IMG/VR virus record: IMGVR_UViG_3300004369_000679
Span: 1-49,365 of that record
Strand: one strand, 5' to 3'
DNA: 49,365 nt
DNA from: a virus
This document shows positions 8,045 to 15,350 of this stretch, in pieces (position 1 is the first letter of the stretch; each line of letters begins with the position of its first letter). A program made the translations under genes and the position numbers. Below the pieces are notes generated by a model. It made no database searches. It saw only the letters and a program-made list of their open reading frames with translations, and was not told the origin of the DNA.

Positions 8045-9765
8045 TATATATTCTCTGGTGGTGTTCCTGCTGGTGCTTGTGGAACAGTTCCTACATCTGT
8101 ATTTAGCGGATCTGCTAAAGGATCTTCCAATGGTAATTGATCTACAGGGATTTCTGCATCAGGATTTACTAAGGCATCTGGCTCTGGCCTAATACCTATG
8201 TTTCTGAGATCTGCTGGTGTTTTATCATCTGCATATTTCTCATATTTGTTTTCCTGTCTCCACAATTCTTCATTTTCTTTGATTTCCTGCTCTGTAAGAC
8301 CCAGATATTTTTTCATTTTAAACTGATTAGCCAGGAATGGTACTGCCGCAACTGAATTATATAGTGTTGCTCTTTCAGTATCTAATTGTAAATCTCTGTA
8401 ACTGCTGAAGTTCATTGGAGGATTAAAGTTTAATTCAAAATCAGCATTGTCTATTTCAATGCCTCTGTGTTTCACAAACATTTTGAACTCTCTGTCTAGA
8501 TCTTCCTGTATTTGTTTTTGCAATCTTTCCACATATCTAGCAAATCTGTATTCCTGAATATAAGCAATACCCACTTTACCGTCATTGTATGTTGCACTTC
8601 CATCTTCTGGACCTGTAGGCAAATAACTTGCAGGTATTCTCAAACCACGTAACAGTTTATTATTAAAGTATCTCAGGTCATCTATTTGCCCTAAGTTCTC
8701 TCCACCTGGCAATGTTTCAACTTTTGAACCTCTGCCTTCTCCGGTCTGTGCAAAGAAGTAATCTTCCAGCATACTCATTGGATTATATGCGGCATCTATT
8801 ACATTACTGCCATCTTTGCTTTTGTTTGGTACTCTTTTTTGCTGTACTTCGTATTTTACTTGTTCTAGATATTGTCTTGCTTTGTGAGGGGGCATATTAC
8901 CCACGTCAATCATAAACACACGTCTTTCTGGTGCTCTATGTACCCTGTATATAATAATACTATCTTCTAGTAGTTCTTTTTGTTTAAAAACTTTGAAAAT
9001 TGGTTCTAAAATACTGATACCAAATGGCCATGCATGATCCATACCTTCTGTTAAACTGATATGTACAACATGTTCTGCATCTACAGGTGTTCCCTGATTT
9101 ACACCATCCATAGCACCTGTAACATAAGTGCCACTTGCACTTGGATTGTTTGGTGGTTGTCCTATGTATTGGCCACTTGCACTTCCATAGGGTCTGGAAT
9201 GCAGGGCACTAGGATTAGTTGCTAAAAGTTCTGTAAAATTGGGTGCTAAATTTTTAACAAAATATGTTTCTATTTTTTTACCATTACTTTCATTTACAAT
9301 AACTTTTTCTATATTTGCTGGATCTGTCCAGTATAATTTAAATGTTTGTGGATCTCTGATAAAAAATTGATCACCGTATTTGATTGTGCTACGGAAAATT
9401 CTGAATGCTCTTTTTTGTAAGTCGTTTGCATTACACCATTGGCTTAATGATTTTGATAAAATTTTATCTTCAGTATCACTAGGTGTGCCTTTGTAAAAAA
9501 TCCTGAAAGGCAGTCTGGTGAAATCGTCTTCCTGTGTGCCAAACTCTGCAATAGTATCCAAGGCCGCATTTATTTCCAAATCGTTGTCCATTTGGTCATA
9601 TTGCATGTATCTCATAAGTCTGTTGGGACTTCCAGCATATACCTCAGGTAACCAACTAGCATATCTGCTGGTTGCGGCACCAGGACCCGCAGGACCTCTG
9701 TCGCCCGTTACATTTAACGGCAATCCGCTGTTATCAACACTAGAAAAATATTTTCTCCAACTCAT
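8044..9765 (-). CDS. gp20: Portal vertex protein (gp20)
   Basis: Forms the dodecameric portal through which DNA is packaged and to which neck and tail attach. The 573-residue product starts MSWRKYFSSVDNSGLPLNVT and contains hallmark gp20 stretches: MDNDLEINAALDTIAEFGTQ, IYRVHRAPERRVFMIDVGNM and the region with YNPMSMLEDYFF and GRGSKVETLPGG. Length is close to T4 gp20 (524 residues), with a Pro-rich C-terminal tail. An AAGGA ribosome site and a late promoter motif lie upstream. It is the first gene of the head operon. Confidence 0.95.
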   Translation of the reverse strand: MSWRKYFSSVDNSGLPLNVTGDRGPAGPGAATSRYASWLPEVYAGSPNRLMRYMQYDQMDNDLEINAALDTIAEFGTQEDDFTRLPFRIFYKGTPSDTEDKILSKSLSQWCNANDLQKRAFRIFRSTIKYGDQFFIRDPQTFKLYWTDPANIEKVIVNESNGKKIETYFVKNLAPNFTELLATNPSALHSRPYGSASGQYIGQPPNNPSASGTYVTGAMDGVNQGTPVDAEHVVHISLTEGMDHAWPFGISILEPIFKVFKQKELLEDSIIIYRVHRAPERRVFMIDVGNMPPHKARQYLEQVKYEVQQKRVPNKSKDGSNVIDAAYNPMSMLEDYFFAQTGEGRGSKVETLPGGENLGQIDDLRYFNNKLLRGLRIPASYLPTGPEDGSATYNDGKVGIAYIQEYRFARYVERLQKQIQEDLDREFKMFVKHRGIEIDNADFELNFNPPMNFSSYRDLQLDTERATLYNSVAAVPFLANQFKMKKYLGLTEQEIKENEELWRQENKYEKYADDKTPADLRNIGIRPEPDALVNPDAEIPVDQLPLEDPLADPLNTDVGTVPQAPAGTPPENI

Positions 9766-9791
9766 AAGAATCCTTTTGTATTATAATACAC

Positions 9792-9799
9792 TATTTATC
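9792..9799 (-). promoter_or_regulatory. Late promoter motif GATAAATA for the head operon
   Basis: GATAAATA on the minus strand, 26 nt upstream of the gp20 start, in the 69-nt space between gp20 and the tape measure gene. Confidence 0.6.
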
Positions 9800-9834
9800 G
9801 ATATTGTCAAGTATTTAATTTTAACCTGGTTAGG

Positions 9835-12483
9835 TTACTCGGAAGCCTTTATCTTTTGTGCAATTTTTCTAACTCTGTCATCTAGGCTTTTTGTATCTGT
9901 TCTCATGTTATCAAATCCACTAATTAAAACCTTTAACTGGTCTTTTAACACGTTTATTGATGAATCTTGGCTGGAAATCAGTTGTTGTTCATTGTAATAC
10001 TGGTTGCTGTCTGTAGAATATGTGTTATTGCTGATGTTTTGATTTGAACCTTCTAATTTGCTTGTAGCACCTTTCATTGCAGAGTTCATAGCCATTGTGG
10101 CTTTTGCTAATTCCATGATCTTGTTAGGGTCACTTCTTTCAGACATATTAATAACATTTTGTATTGGGGAATCTAGTCCTAGTAAATTTCCAAATCCTGC
10201 TCTCAAGGAATCTATAATACCTGGTGTCATTTCTGTAGCAAAAACACCCAGTGATGTGCCTAGTTCGTCTATGCCCATTGCCAACCCTGACATTTGCTCA
10301 TAACTGATACCAGCACCTGCAAGATCTTTAACTGCGGCTGTTACTGCCTGTGTTTTGGACTTCATTGCATCTGCTTCTGCATTTATTCTGGCAACCTTTC
10401 CGCCACTAAATGCTTCAACAACTTTTGCAATAGCATTTCCAACACCTTCTATGACTTTGGTAACACCCTCAAATACACTTTTAATTGCTTTTCCGATACT
10501 CTCAACTAAAGGTGCTAAAAATGACAATGCTTTAGCAAGTCCCATAATCGCCAGTGTAACCACTGCAACACCCAATGCAACCTGTGGTGTAGCAAATGCA
10601 CGGAATCCTGCCGCCATGCTCTTCATGGCTGGACCCATGGCTTTCATACCAGCCGCTATTCCGCCACCTGCGGCCGCACCTCCACCTCCTGTAGCCGCGG
10701 TTGCGGCCGTACCTGCAACTGTAGAAGTGCCACCTGCCAATGCATTAGTAACGACTTTAGATGCAAATGCCTTAGTAATACCGGCTAGAATACCTGTTGC
10801 GATGGCAGTAAAAGTCACGGCTCCAATGCCAAGCATAAGATATTTTCCAATAGTACCCCAAGGAATAAGGTCTCTTATAGCAACACCAAGTGAATCTCCC
10901 ACGTTGGACATTATTTCACCAAAAGACATTCCTTCTGTTGCTTCAACAAATGCTTCAAGATAACTGGAAGCATATACTATTGCACTATTAAATCTTCTAC
11001 CTACCTCTTGCCCAACTTCTTTAAAAACTTCTTTAACTGTTTTACCTTCTCTGCTGACTCCAAATAAGGTGGCAAACAACACGCTTAACAAGTTATTAAT
11101 CTGTTTGGTTAGATCTGACATGATATTAGTGACATCGCCCACAGCACTACCAAATCCATCCATGAACATATTGAAGAAACTACTAAATGTACCTTTTATT
11201 TTGTCAATCACAGTATTAAAAGCATTGAATCCTTTTTGCACGTTTTCTAATTCGTATCCAACCTTTTGTGCATTTTGAGTTGCCTGTTCAAATTGTTTAA
11301 TTGCTTTGGCCATTACCTGAGCATTCTGATCACCCGCCCTGGCTAATAGGAATACCCTTTGCTTTTCGTATTCTGTTAAGTTACCCAACTCATTCACAAA
11401 GGCCATTGTTGCAGTCATGCCATTTAATGACCCATCTTCAAATCCGCTTATAACGTCCTGCATGGCTCCACTAAGTTGTGGCAATACTGTAATAAATCCA
11501 AAGGCGGCATCACTGAATCCGATTGCTCCCATTGATGCGGCTTCCAGAATTGCCGCTGACAATTCGCCACCTGCATCTCCACCCATTGCTCTCATACCAG
11601 AAAGGAAACTTTGTATTTCTGGTAATACTCTGGAATTCATGGAATCACTAAATCTCAATGTAGATGCCATAAACATCTGATTGTTACCCAGTACTGATTC
11701 CACAAACTCTCTTTGCACCGTTGTGCTGATACCAAGAGCCTTGGAATAGGCCAGTTGTTGTCTAGACAGGTTACCTATGTCTGAAGCCATTTGTCTTCTC
11801 TGATTAATATCTAGAGCACCTATGTTTAATAATTGTGTTCTTAAAGCAAGTTCATCTCCAAACATGCCTATTGTATCTTGCAAACTCATACCTAAATCTA
11901 TACCATTATTTGTTAGTTGCAAAAATGCATCAACTAGACCTGGTGTGGCATTTTGCCCTAAAACTCTGACAGCCTGTGCATTCTCCAACATAAATCTGGA
12001 TGCCTTCTCTGTACTCATACCCAGTTCATTAAAGGCGGCTACGTTCATTGCAGTACTGCCTTCTAATGCTAAACCAGATTGGCTAAGAGAGTTAAATGTG
12101 TTTCCTAATTGATCAAATTTTGTAGTAATAAGTGTAGTTGCTGTACCCAGAGCAACCAGAGAAAGTCCCACAATTTTATCAATAGCACTACCAAATAATC
12201 CGCCGGCCTTTGCCATCACAGTTTGATAGTTTAGGCTAGACTGTGAAATATCGTCTAAAACGTCTGTAACGTCTTCTAGTTCTTCTTTGAATTCATCAAA
12301 AGTTTCATCTAGTTCGGGTATTCTGACATCAGTCAGTTTATTGAGTGCTTTGGTTAGACTTTCTGTGCTTTTTTCTGTTTTACCAATTAAGGCCTCTACC
12401 AATCTGTTCAGAGTGGCTTCTGTTGCCCATTGGGGCAGGGTTTGGCTATTGCCACCGCCATCTGTAAAATTAATATCTGCCAT
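9835..12483 (-). CDS. Probable tail tape measure protein (gp29-like role)
   Basis: Sets tail tube length and occupies the tube lumen. The 882-residue product has an N-terminal helical, charged part (residues 20-85), a long Ala/Gly/Met-rich helical body, a Gly/Ala-rich patch near 590-615, and two strongly hydrophobic stretches around residues 545-575 and 630-665. This is the usual architecture of tape measure proteins, whose hydrophobic parts enter the host membrane. It is longer than T4 gp29 (590 residues), consistent with a longer tail or extra domains. No enzymatic motif is seen. It has its own late promoter and AGGAAAAC ribosome site, and is divergent from gp26. The call rests on composition and context, not on clear similarity to gp29. 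Confidence 0.6.
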   Translation of the reverse strand: MADINFTDGGGNSQTLPQWATEATLNRLVEALIGKTEKSTESLTKALNKLTDVRIPELDETFDEFKEELEDVTDVLDDISQSSLNYQTVMAKAGGLFGSAIDKIVGLSLVALGTATTLITTKFDQLGNTFNSLSQSGLALEGSTAMNVAAFNELGMSTEKASRFMLENAQAVRVLGQNATPGLVDAFLQLTNNGIDLGMSLQDTIGMFGDELALRTQLLNIGALDINQRRQMASDIGNLSRQQLAYSKALGISTTVQREFVESVLGNNQMFMASTLRFSDSMNSRVLPEIQSFLSGMRAMGGDAGGELSAAILEAASMGAIGFSDAAFGFITVLPQLSGAMQDVISGFEDGSLNGMTATMAFVNELGNLTEYEKQRVFLLARAGDQNAQVMAKAIKQFEQATQNAQKVGYELENVQKGFNAFNTVIDKIKGTFSSFFNMFMDGFGSAVGDVTNIMSDLTKQINNLLSVLFATLFGVSREGKTVKEVFKEVGQEVGRRFNSAIVYASSYLEAFVEATEGMSFGEIMSNVGDSLGVAIRDLIPWGTIGKYLMLGIGAVTFTAIATGILAGITKAFASKVVTNALAGGTSTVAGTAATAATGGGGAAAGGGIAAGMKAMGPAMKSMAAGFRAFATPQVALGVAVVTLAIMGLAKALSFLAPLVESIGKAIKSVFEGVTKVIEGVGNAIAKVVEAFSGGKVARINAEADAMKSKTQAVTAAVKDLAGAGISYEQMSGLAMGIDELGTSLGVFATEMTPGIIDSLRAGFGNLLGLDSPIQNVINMSERSDPNKIMELAKATMAMNSAMKGATSKLEGSNQNISNNTYSTDSNQYYNEQQLISSQDSSINVLKDQLKVLISGFDNMRTDTKSLDDRVRKIAQKIKASE

Positions 12484-12519
12484 TAGATCAGTTTTCCTAT
12501 AAACACTAGTTTTAATGGT

Positions 12520-12527
12520 GATAAATA
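12520..12527 (+). promoter_or_regulatory. Late promoter motif GATAAATA for gp26
   Basis: GATAAATA on the plus strand, 62 nt upstream of the gp26 start. It lies back to back with the minus-strand copy at 12556-12563 in a 106-nt divergent intergenic region. Confidence 0.55.
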
Positions 12528-12555
12528 CTCAGGTATAGAGATAGTATCACTTGTA

Positions 12556-12563
12556 TATTTATC
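12556..12563 (-). promoter_or_regulatory. Late promoter motif GATAAATA for the tape measure gene
   Basis: GATAAATA on the minus strand, 72 nt upstream of the start at 12483. The two divergent copies overlap in their promoter zones, so the two transcripts would start within each other's upstream regions. Confidence 0.55.
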
Positions 12564-12589
12564 CTATTTATAAACAGGAGTTTTAATAG

Positions 12590-13441
12590 ATGTCAAATAC
12601 ACCAAACCCATTACGCGAATATTTTAGATCGCCCAAATTATATGTAAAATTGCCCACAGGCGGTAAATTTTACACAAAAGACATAGTGGAGTATCCAGAA
12701 AGTGGCGAACTTCCTGTTTTTCCCATGACTGCAAAAGACGAAGTTATGATGAAAAATCCAGATGCACTTTTAAACGGAGAAGCAATTACACAATTAATTA
12801 CCAGTTGCGTACCTAATGTAAAACAACCCAGAGAAATGATCACAAACGACGTTGATGTATTGCTGGTTGCAATTCAGGGTGCTACAAACGGTGACGATAT
12901 GGAAGTTTCAGCAACCTGTCCAGAGTGTCAGGAGACAGTTACAGGTGTAGCAAGTGTGGAAGGAGCATTAGAGACTATGGATGAACTAGATGAAATTTAT
13001 AGTGTTCCAACACCACAAGGTTTAACTATCGAATTAAAACCTTTTAAATACGCAAACACAATCAAGGCAGGTATAGCCAGTTTCCAGACAACCAGGAGCC
13101 TTCAAACATTGGCTGAAATGGAAAATGATATGGACAAACTGAAAGTTTTTAACCAAAATTTTAGAAAAATGGCTGACATGAATTATCAACTTATTTTAGA
13201 TGCCATACATTCTATTAAAATAGAAAAAGACTCAGAAAAACTTGTAATTACTGACCGAGACCACATTAGAGAATTTTTAGATAATTGTGAGGCAGGAATT
13301 GGTAAAGCAGTAGATCAATCAGTAGGCAAACTTAATCAAATTGGTATTAACAAAGATATGCAATTTGAATGTGAAAAGTGTGAAAAAATATTTACAGCAC
13401 CCATAGGATTTGACCCTGTAAATTTTTTCATGGCTTCCTAG
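12590..13441 (+). CDS. gp26: Baseplate hub / tail assembly protein gp26 with zinc ribbon
   Basis: The 283-residue product begins MSNTPNPLREYFRSPKLYVK and contains LPVFPMTAKDEV, the T4-like gp26 family pattern. Two CxxC pairs (Cys110/113 and Cys261/264) make a likely zinc ribbon. T4 gp26 is smaller (208 residues) and takes part in baseplate hub assembly. An AGGAG ribosome site precedes the ATG. The last codons contain the slippery heptamer A AAT TTT (13420-13426), followed by a stem-loop, so a fraction of ribosomes may shift to -1 and make a 357-residue extended form (see the feature at 13426). A hub/chaperone role is inferred from the family and from the divergent tape measure gene. Confidence 0.8.
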   Translation: MSNTPNPLREYFRSPKLYVKLPTGGKFYTKDIVEYPESGELPVFPMTAKDEVMMKNPDALLNGEAITQLITSCVPNVKQPREMITNDVDVLLVAIQGATNGDDMEVSATCPECQETVTGVASVEGALETMDELDEIYSVPTPQGLTIELKPFKYANTIKAGIASFQTTRSLQTLAEMENDMDKLKVFNQNFRKMADMNYQLILDAIHSIKIEKDSEKLVITDRDHIREFLDNCEAGIGKAVDQSVGKLNQIGINKDMQFECEKCEKIFTAPIGFDPVNFFMAS

Positions 13442-13483
13442 CTCGAGCCGAACCTGAAGAAATTGTCAGTTACCTAGAGAAGC
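13420..13483 (+). promoter_or_regulatory. Candidate -1 programmed ribosomal frameshift signal
   Basis: Slippery heptamer A AAT TTT (13420-13426, X XXY YYZ in the gp26 frame), a 6-nt spacer, then a stem formed by 13433-13441 and 13474-13483 (nine base pairs, one bulged A at 13478, 32-nt loop). The gp26 stop TAG is at 13439-13441, inside the stem. After slippage the frame stays open to 13662. Heptamer type, spacing and stem match the known requirements for -1 frameshifting. Confidence 0.7.
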
Positions 13484-13662
13484 TCAAAAAAGATTCCACG
13501 GCCATAACAACCAATATAATGGAAATGGTGATTTATTCTGAAGGTAAAATAAGTTATTCAGAAGCATGGACCCTAAGTTATGAAGAAAGAGTTCTCTTTA
13601 TGAAGACATTGAATAATTTTATCAAGAAGAAAAATGGACAACAAGGTACTGAAGAATTATAA
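13426..13662 (+). CDS. Frameshift-dependent C-terminal extension of gp26 (gp51 position)
   Basis: An open -1 frame of 78 codons that fills the gap between gp26 and the next gene. It has no ATG until its 40th codon and no ribosome site there. Its upstream limit is a TGA at 13411, only 9 nt before the slippery heptamer, so it can be reached in full only from gp26. The peptide is acidic and helical, beginning FHGFLARAEPEEIVSYLEKL and including YSEAWTLSYEERVLFMKTLN. It ends in TAATG shared with the nuclease gene. T4 encodes gp51, a baseplate assembly factor, near gp26; similarity to gp51 is not established here. A short internally started form is the alternative. Confidence 0.65.
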   Translation, partial: FHGFLARAEPEEIVSYLEKLKKDSTAITTNIMEMVIYSEGKISYSEAWTLSYEERVLFMKTLNNFIKKKNGQQGTEEL

Positions 13663-14084
13663 TGAGTTGGTATTATAAAGACAAACTTATAACAGAACTT
13701 CCAGAAGACTGCGAAGCATTTGTATATCTAATAACAAATTTAACCAACGATAAAAAATATATTGGCAAAAAATTAGCAAAATTTAAAACTACTAAACCTC
13801 CATTAAAAGGCAAAAAGAACAAAAGACGTGGTTACAAAGAAAGTGATTGGCGTACTTATTGGGGTAGTAGTGATCATTTAAATGCAGATGTTTTAGAACT
13901 AGGAGAAGATAAATTTCGTAGAGAAATATTATATTATTGTCCTAGCCGAGGAGTTGCAAGTTACTTAGAGGCTAGAGAGCAATTTGAAAGGCGAGTGCTT
14001 GAAACTGACGACTATTATAACGGAATCATCAACGTCAGAGTAGGTGGTTCAAAAATCCTTAAGGAAGCCTTAAAGACCTTATAA
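13662..14084 (+). CDS. GIY-YIG family endonuclease-like protein
   Basis: A 140-residue protein with a GIY-YIG core: FVY at residues 20-22 and YIG at 33-35, separated by the family's usual ten residues, followed by a basic patch (KGKKNKRRGYK), an Arg in SDWRTYWGSS, a Glu-rich helix (YLEAREQFERRVLE) and a final Asn in YYNGIINVR. The first motif is diverged (FVY instead of GIY). Such proteins, annotated as Seg-like homing endonucleases, recur near baseplate genes of marine T4-like phages. The ATG overlaps the previous stop (TAATG). It is followed by a 474-nt GC-rich non-coding stretch. It may be a homing nuclease or a domesticated nuclease; I cannot decide. Confidence 0.7.
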   Translation: MSWYYKDKLITELPEDCEAFVYLITNLTNDKKYIGKKLAKFKTTKPPLKGKKNKRRGYKESDWRTYWGSSDHLNADVLELGEDKFRREILYYCPSRGVASYLEAREQFERRVLETDDYYNGIINVRVGGSKILKEALKTL

Positions 14085-14536
14085 GTAGGTGTGTTAAAAC
14101 GCAAGTTAGAACACAATTCACATCAAGGCACACACATAGGACCATACACCACCCTACCGAGGCGAATAATATCGGGCTCTTCGACAATCCGGCAATGGAA
14201 ACACCCGGTGCGAGATTTAGAGATGTATGGCGTTTAAAGAGATACAGAAACACGACAAACAGTATTAAAAGATACAGGCTCTGAGAAAGCAACCTGTTAG
14301 CCACAAAACTAAACTCATCCAGGTAATGTGGTTCCCGTGAGATACCAGTGACGGTAGTGTAAGGGGGGATAAGGCTCACCGCCTCCTAGTAGCACCCGAG
14401 ATTGAGATGATGAAGCCATCACATGATGACTCATTTTTCGCCTGTATAGGTGAATTATGACTCCTCCATACATGATAACGAAAACACTTTAAGTCGAGTA
14501 AATGAGTTGAGTGAAACGAAACGAATTGACGAAGAC
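14085..14536 (+). ncRNA. Candidate structured non-coding RNA region, strand uncertain
   Basis: No supported gene lies in this stretch. Bases 14101-14400 are about 47% GC by my count (58% in 14341-14400), against roughly 30% in neighbouring coding lines. Several helices can be drawn: 14090-14095 with 14110-14115 (TGTGTT/AACACA), ACAGG/CCTGT near 14274-14297, TGATG/CATCA near 14407-14420 enclosed by TGAG/CTCA and followed by five T, CGCCT/AGGTG near 14439-14452, and TTTAAGTC (14488-14495) with GACTTAAA (14534-14541). A CGGT...GGGGGG...ACCG...CCTCC order near 14350-14385 could form a pseudoknot. I could not match it to tRNA, tmRNA, RNase P or a group I intron core. Plus-strand transcription from the gp26 operon seems likelier because the minus operon has its own terminator-like hairpin. 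Confidence 0.35.
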
Positions 14537-14537
14537 T

Positions 14538-14556
14538 TAAAAGGTCCGAAGGACCT
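14538..14556 (-). terminator. Possible terminator after the gp46 operon
   Basis: Six-base-pair hairpin AGGTCC/GGACCT (14542-14556) with a 3-nt loop, two nt beyond the stop at 14559. On the minus strand it is followed by only three to four T, so termination may be weak. It also sits at the end of the RNA candidate. Confidence 0.45.
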
Positions 14557-14558
14557 AA

Positions 14559-15350
14559 TTAATATGCTTTTATGGAATGTATAAAGCGATATTTCTTTAT
14601 TTCCGATAAATCTGGCTCGTGTGTTAATTTGCCTAACGGAATCTTTCCGATTGCCAGTCTTTTATCGCCTATTGTATAAGGCAGTTTGTTATGTATTTTT
14701 GCCAGGAATCTGTTTAAGTTTAACAGATACCTTTTACCTGCAAATACATCATCATCTAACCAACCAGCCAAATCATTTTTTAATATACTAGTAGGTTGTA
14801 TTTGGTCTTCAGGAATGTCTATATCGCCATCATTAAAGATAGCCATAATGTGTTTGCCAACATGTGGGTAATTCATATATAACCAGTTCTTTTTTAAATC
14901 AGGTGTGAATAAATCATAGTCCGTATCTTGCAGTGGCTCTCCAGGGTCATTCGTACATGTTATAAATCTTTTTTTGGCATGTCTGGAAATGTCTTCTAAG
15001 TGGTGAATCGTATAATTCAACTTAACTAAAAGATCGTTAAGTTTTTGAGACGGGTATTTTTCTTTTTGTAATTCGTAATGTGTAGAAGCAAAAATGTCGT
15101 GCAGGTGATTTAAGTCCATGGACTCTATAACAATTTCAGGCCTTAATAATTTTAATTGCTTAACACAATCCTTTAAAGAGTGTTCTACTTCCTGTTTGGT
15201 TTCACCAAAACCATAAAATCTGTCTGGACTAATTACAGGGTAATCTTGTTCTTTAAATCTTTCCCATATTCTGGTAGCAACTCTGTTATCGAAAAATTTG
15301 TAAGTTAAGGTGTATTCTGCATTTTCACCTAAATTAATATCAACCAACAT
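14559..15350 (-). CDS. Hypothetical protein, last gene of the gp55-47-46 operon
   Basis: A 263-residue soluble protein I do not recognise. It begins MLVDINLGENAEYTLTYKFF. It has a helical middle (DLLVKLNYTIHHLEDISRHA), an Asp-rich segment (DYDLFTPDLKKNW and IFNDGDIDIPEDQ) and a basic C-terminal third. There are no membrane segments, signal peptide or obvious catalytic motif. It overlaps the end of gp46 by 11 nt and so is translationally coupled to it. A link to DNA replication or recombination is suggested only by the operon. Confidence 0.75.
   Translation of the reverse strand: MLVDINLGENAEYTLTYKFFDNRVATRIWERFKEQDYPVISPDRFYGFGETKQEVEHSLKDCVKQLKLLRPEIVIESMDLNHLHDIFASTHYELQKEKYPSQKLNDLLVKLNYTIHHLEDISRHAKKRFITCTNDPGEPLQDTDYDLFTPDLKKNWLYMNYPHVGKHIMAIFNDGDIDIPEDQIQPTSILKNDLAGWLDDDVFAGKRYLLNLNRFLAKIHNKLPYTIGDKRLAIGKIPLGKLTHEPDLSEIKKYRFIHSIKAY

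Noticed and set aside
9822-9837. Hairpin TAACCT/AGGTTA at the end of the tape measure gene as a terminator
   Set aside because: It overlaps the stop codon and is followed by A-rich, not T-rich, sequence on the minus strand.
10355-10963. 202-codon plus-strand frame rich in Ala and Pro
   Set aside because: Antisense to the Ala/Gly-rich part of the tape measure gene; composition is a mirror of that gene.
14059-14073. Perfect hairpin TTAAGG/CCTTAA at the end of the nuclease gene as a terminator
   Set aside because: It is inside the coding sequence and has no T-run after it.
14059-14379. 106-codon minus-strand frame with a hydrophobic segment
   Set aside because: It lies across the GC-rich RNA candidate and the end of the nuclease gene, has no convincing ribosome site, and codon use is unlike the neighbours.
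14085-14540. tRNA, tmRNA, RNase P RNA or group I intron in the non-coding stretch
   Set aside because: No cloverleaf or TpsiC loop, no tmRNA ends or tag, no RNase P core sequences and no clear group I P7 core were found by eye.
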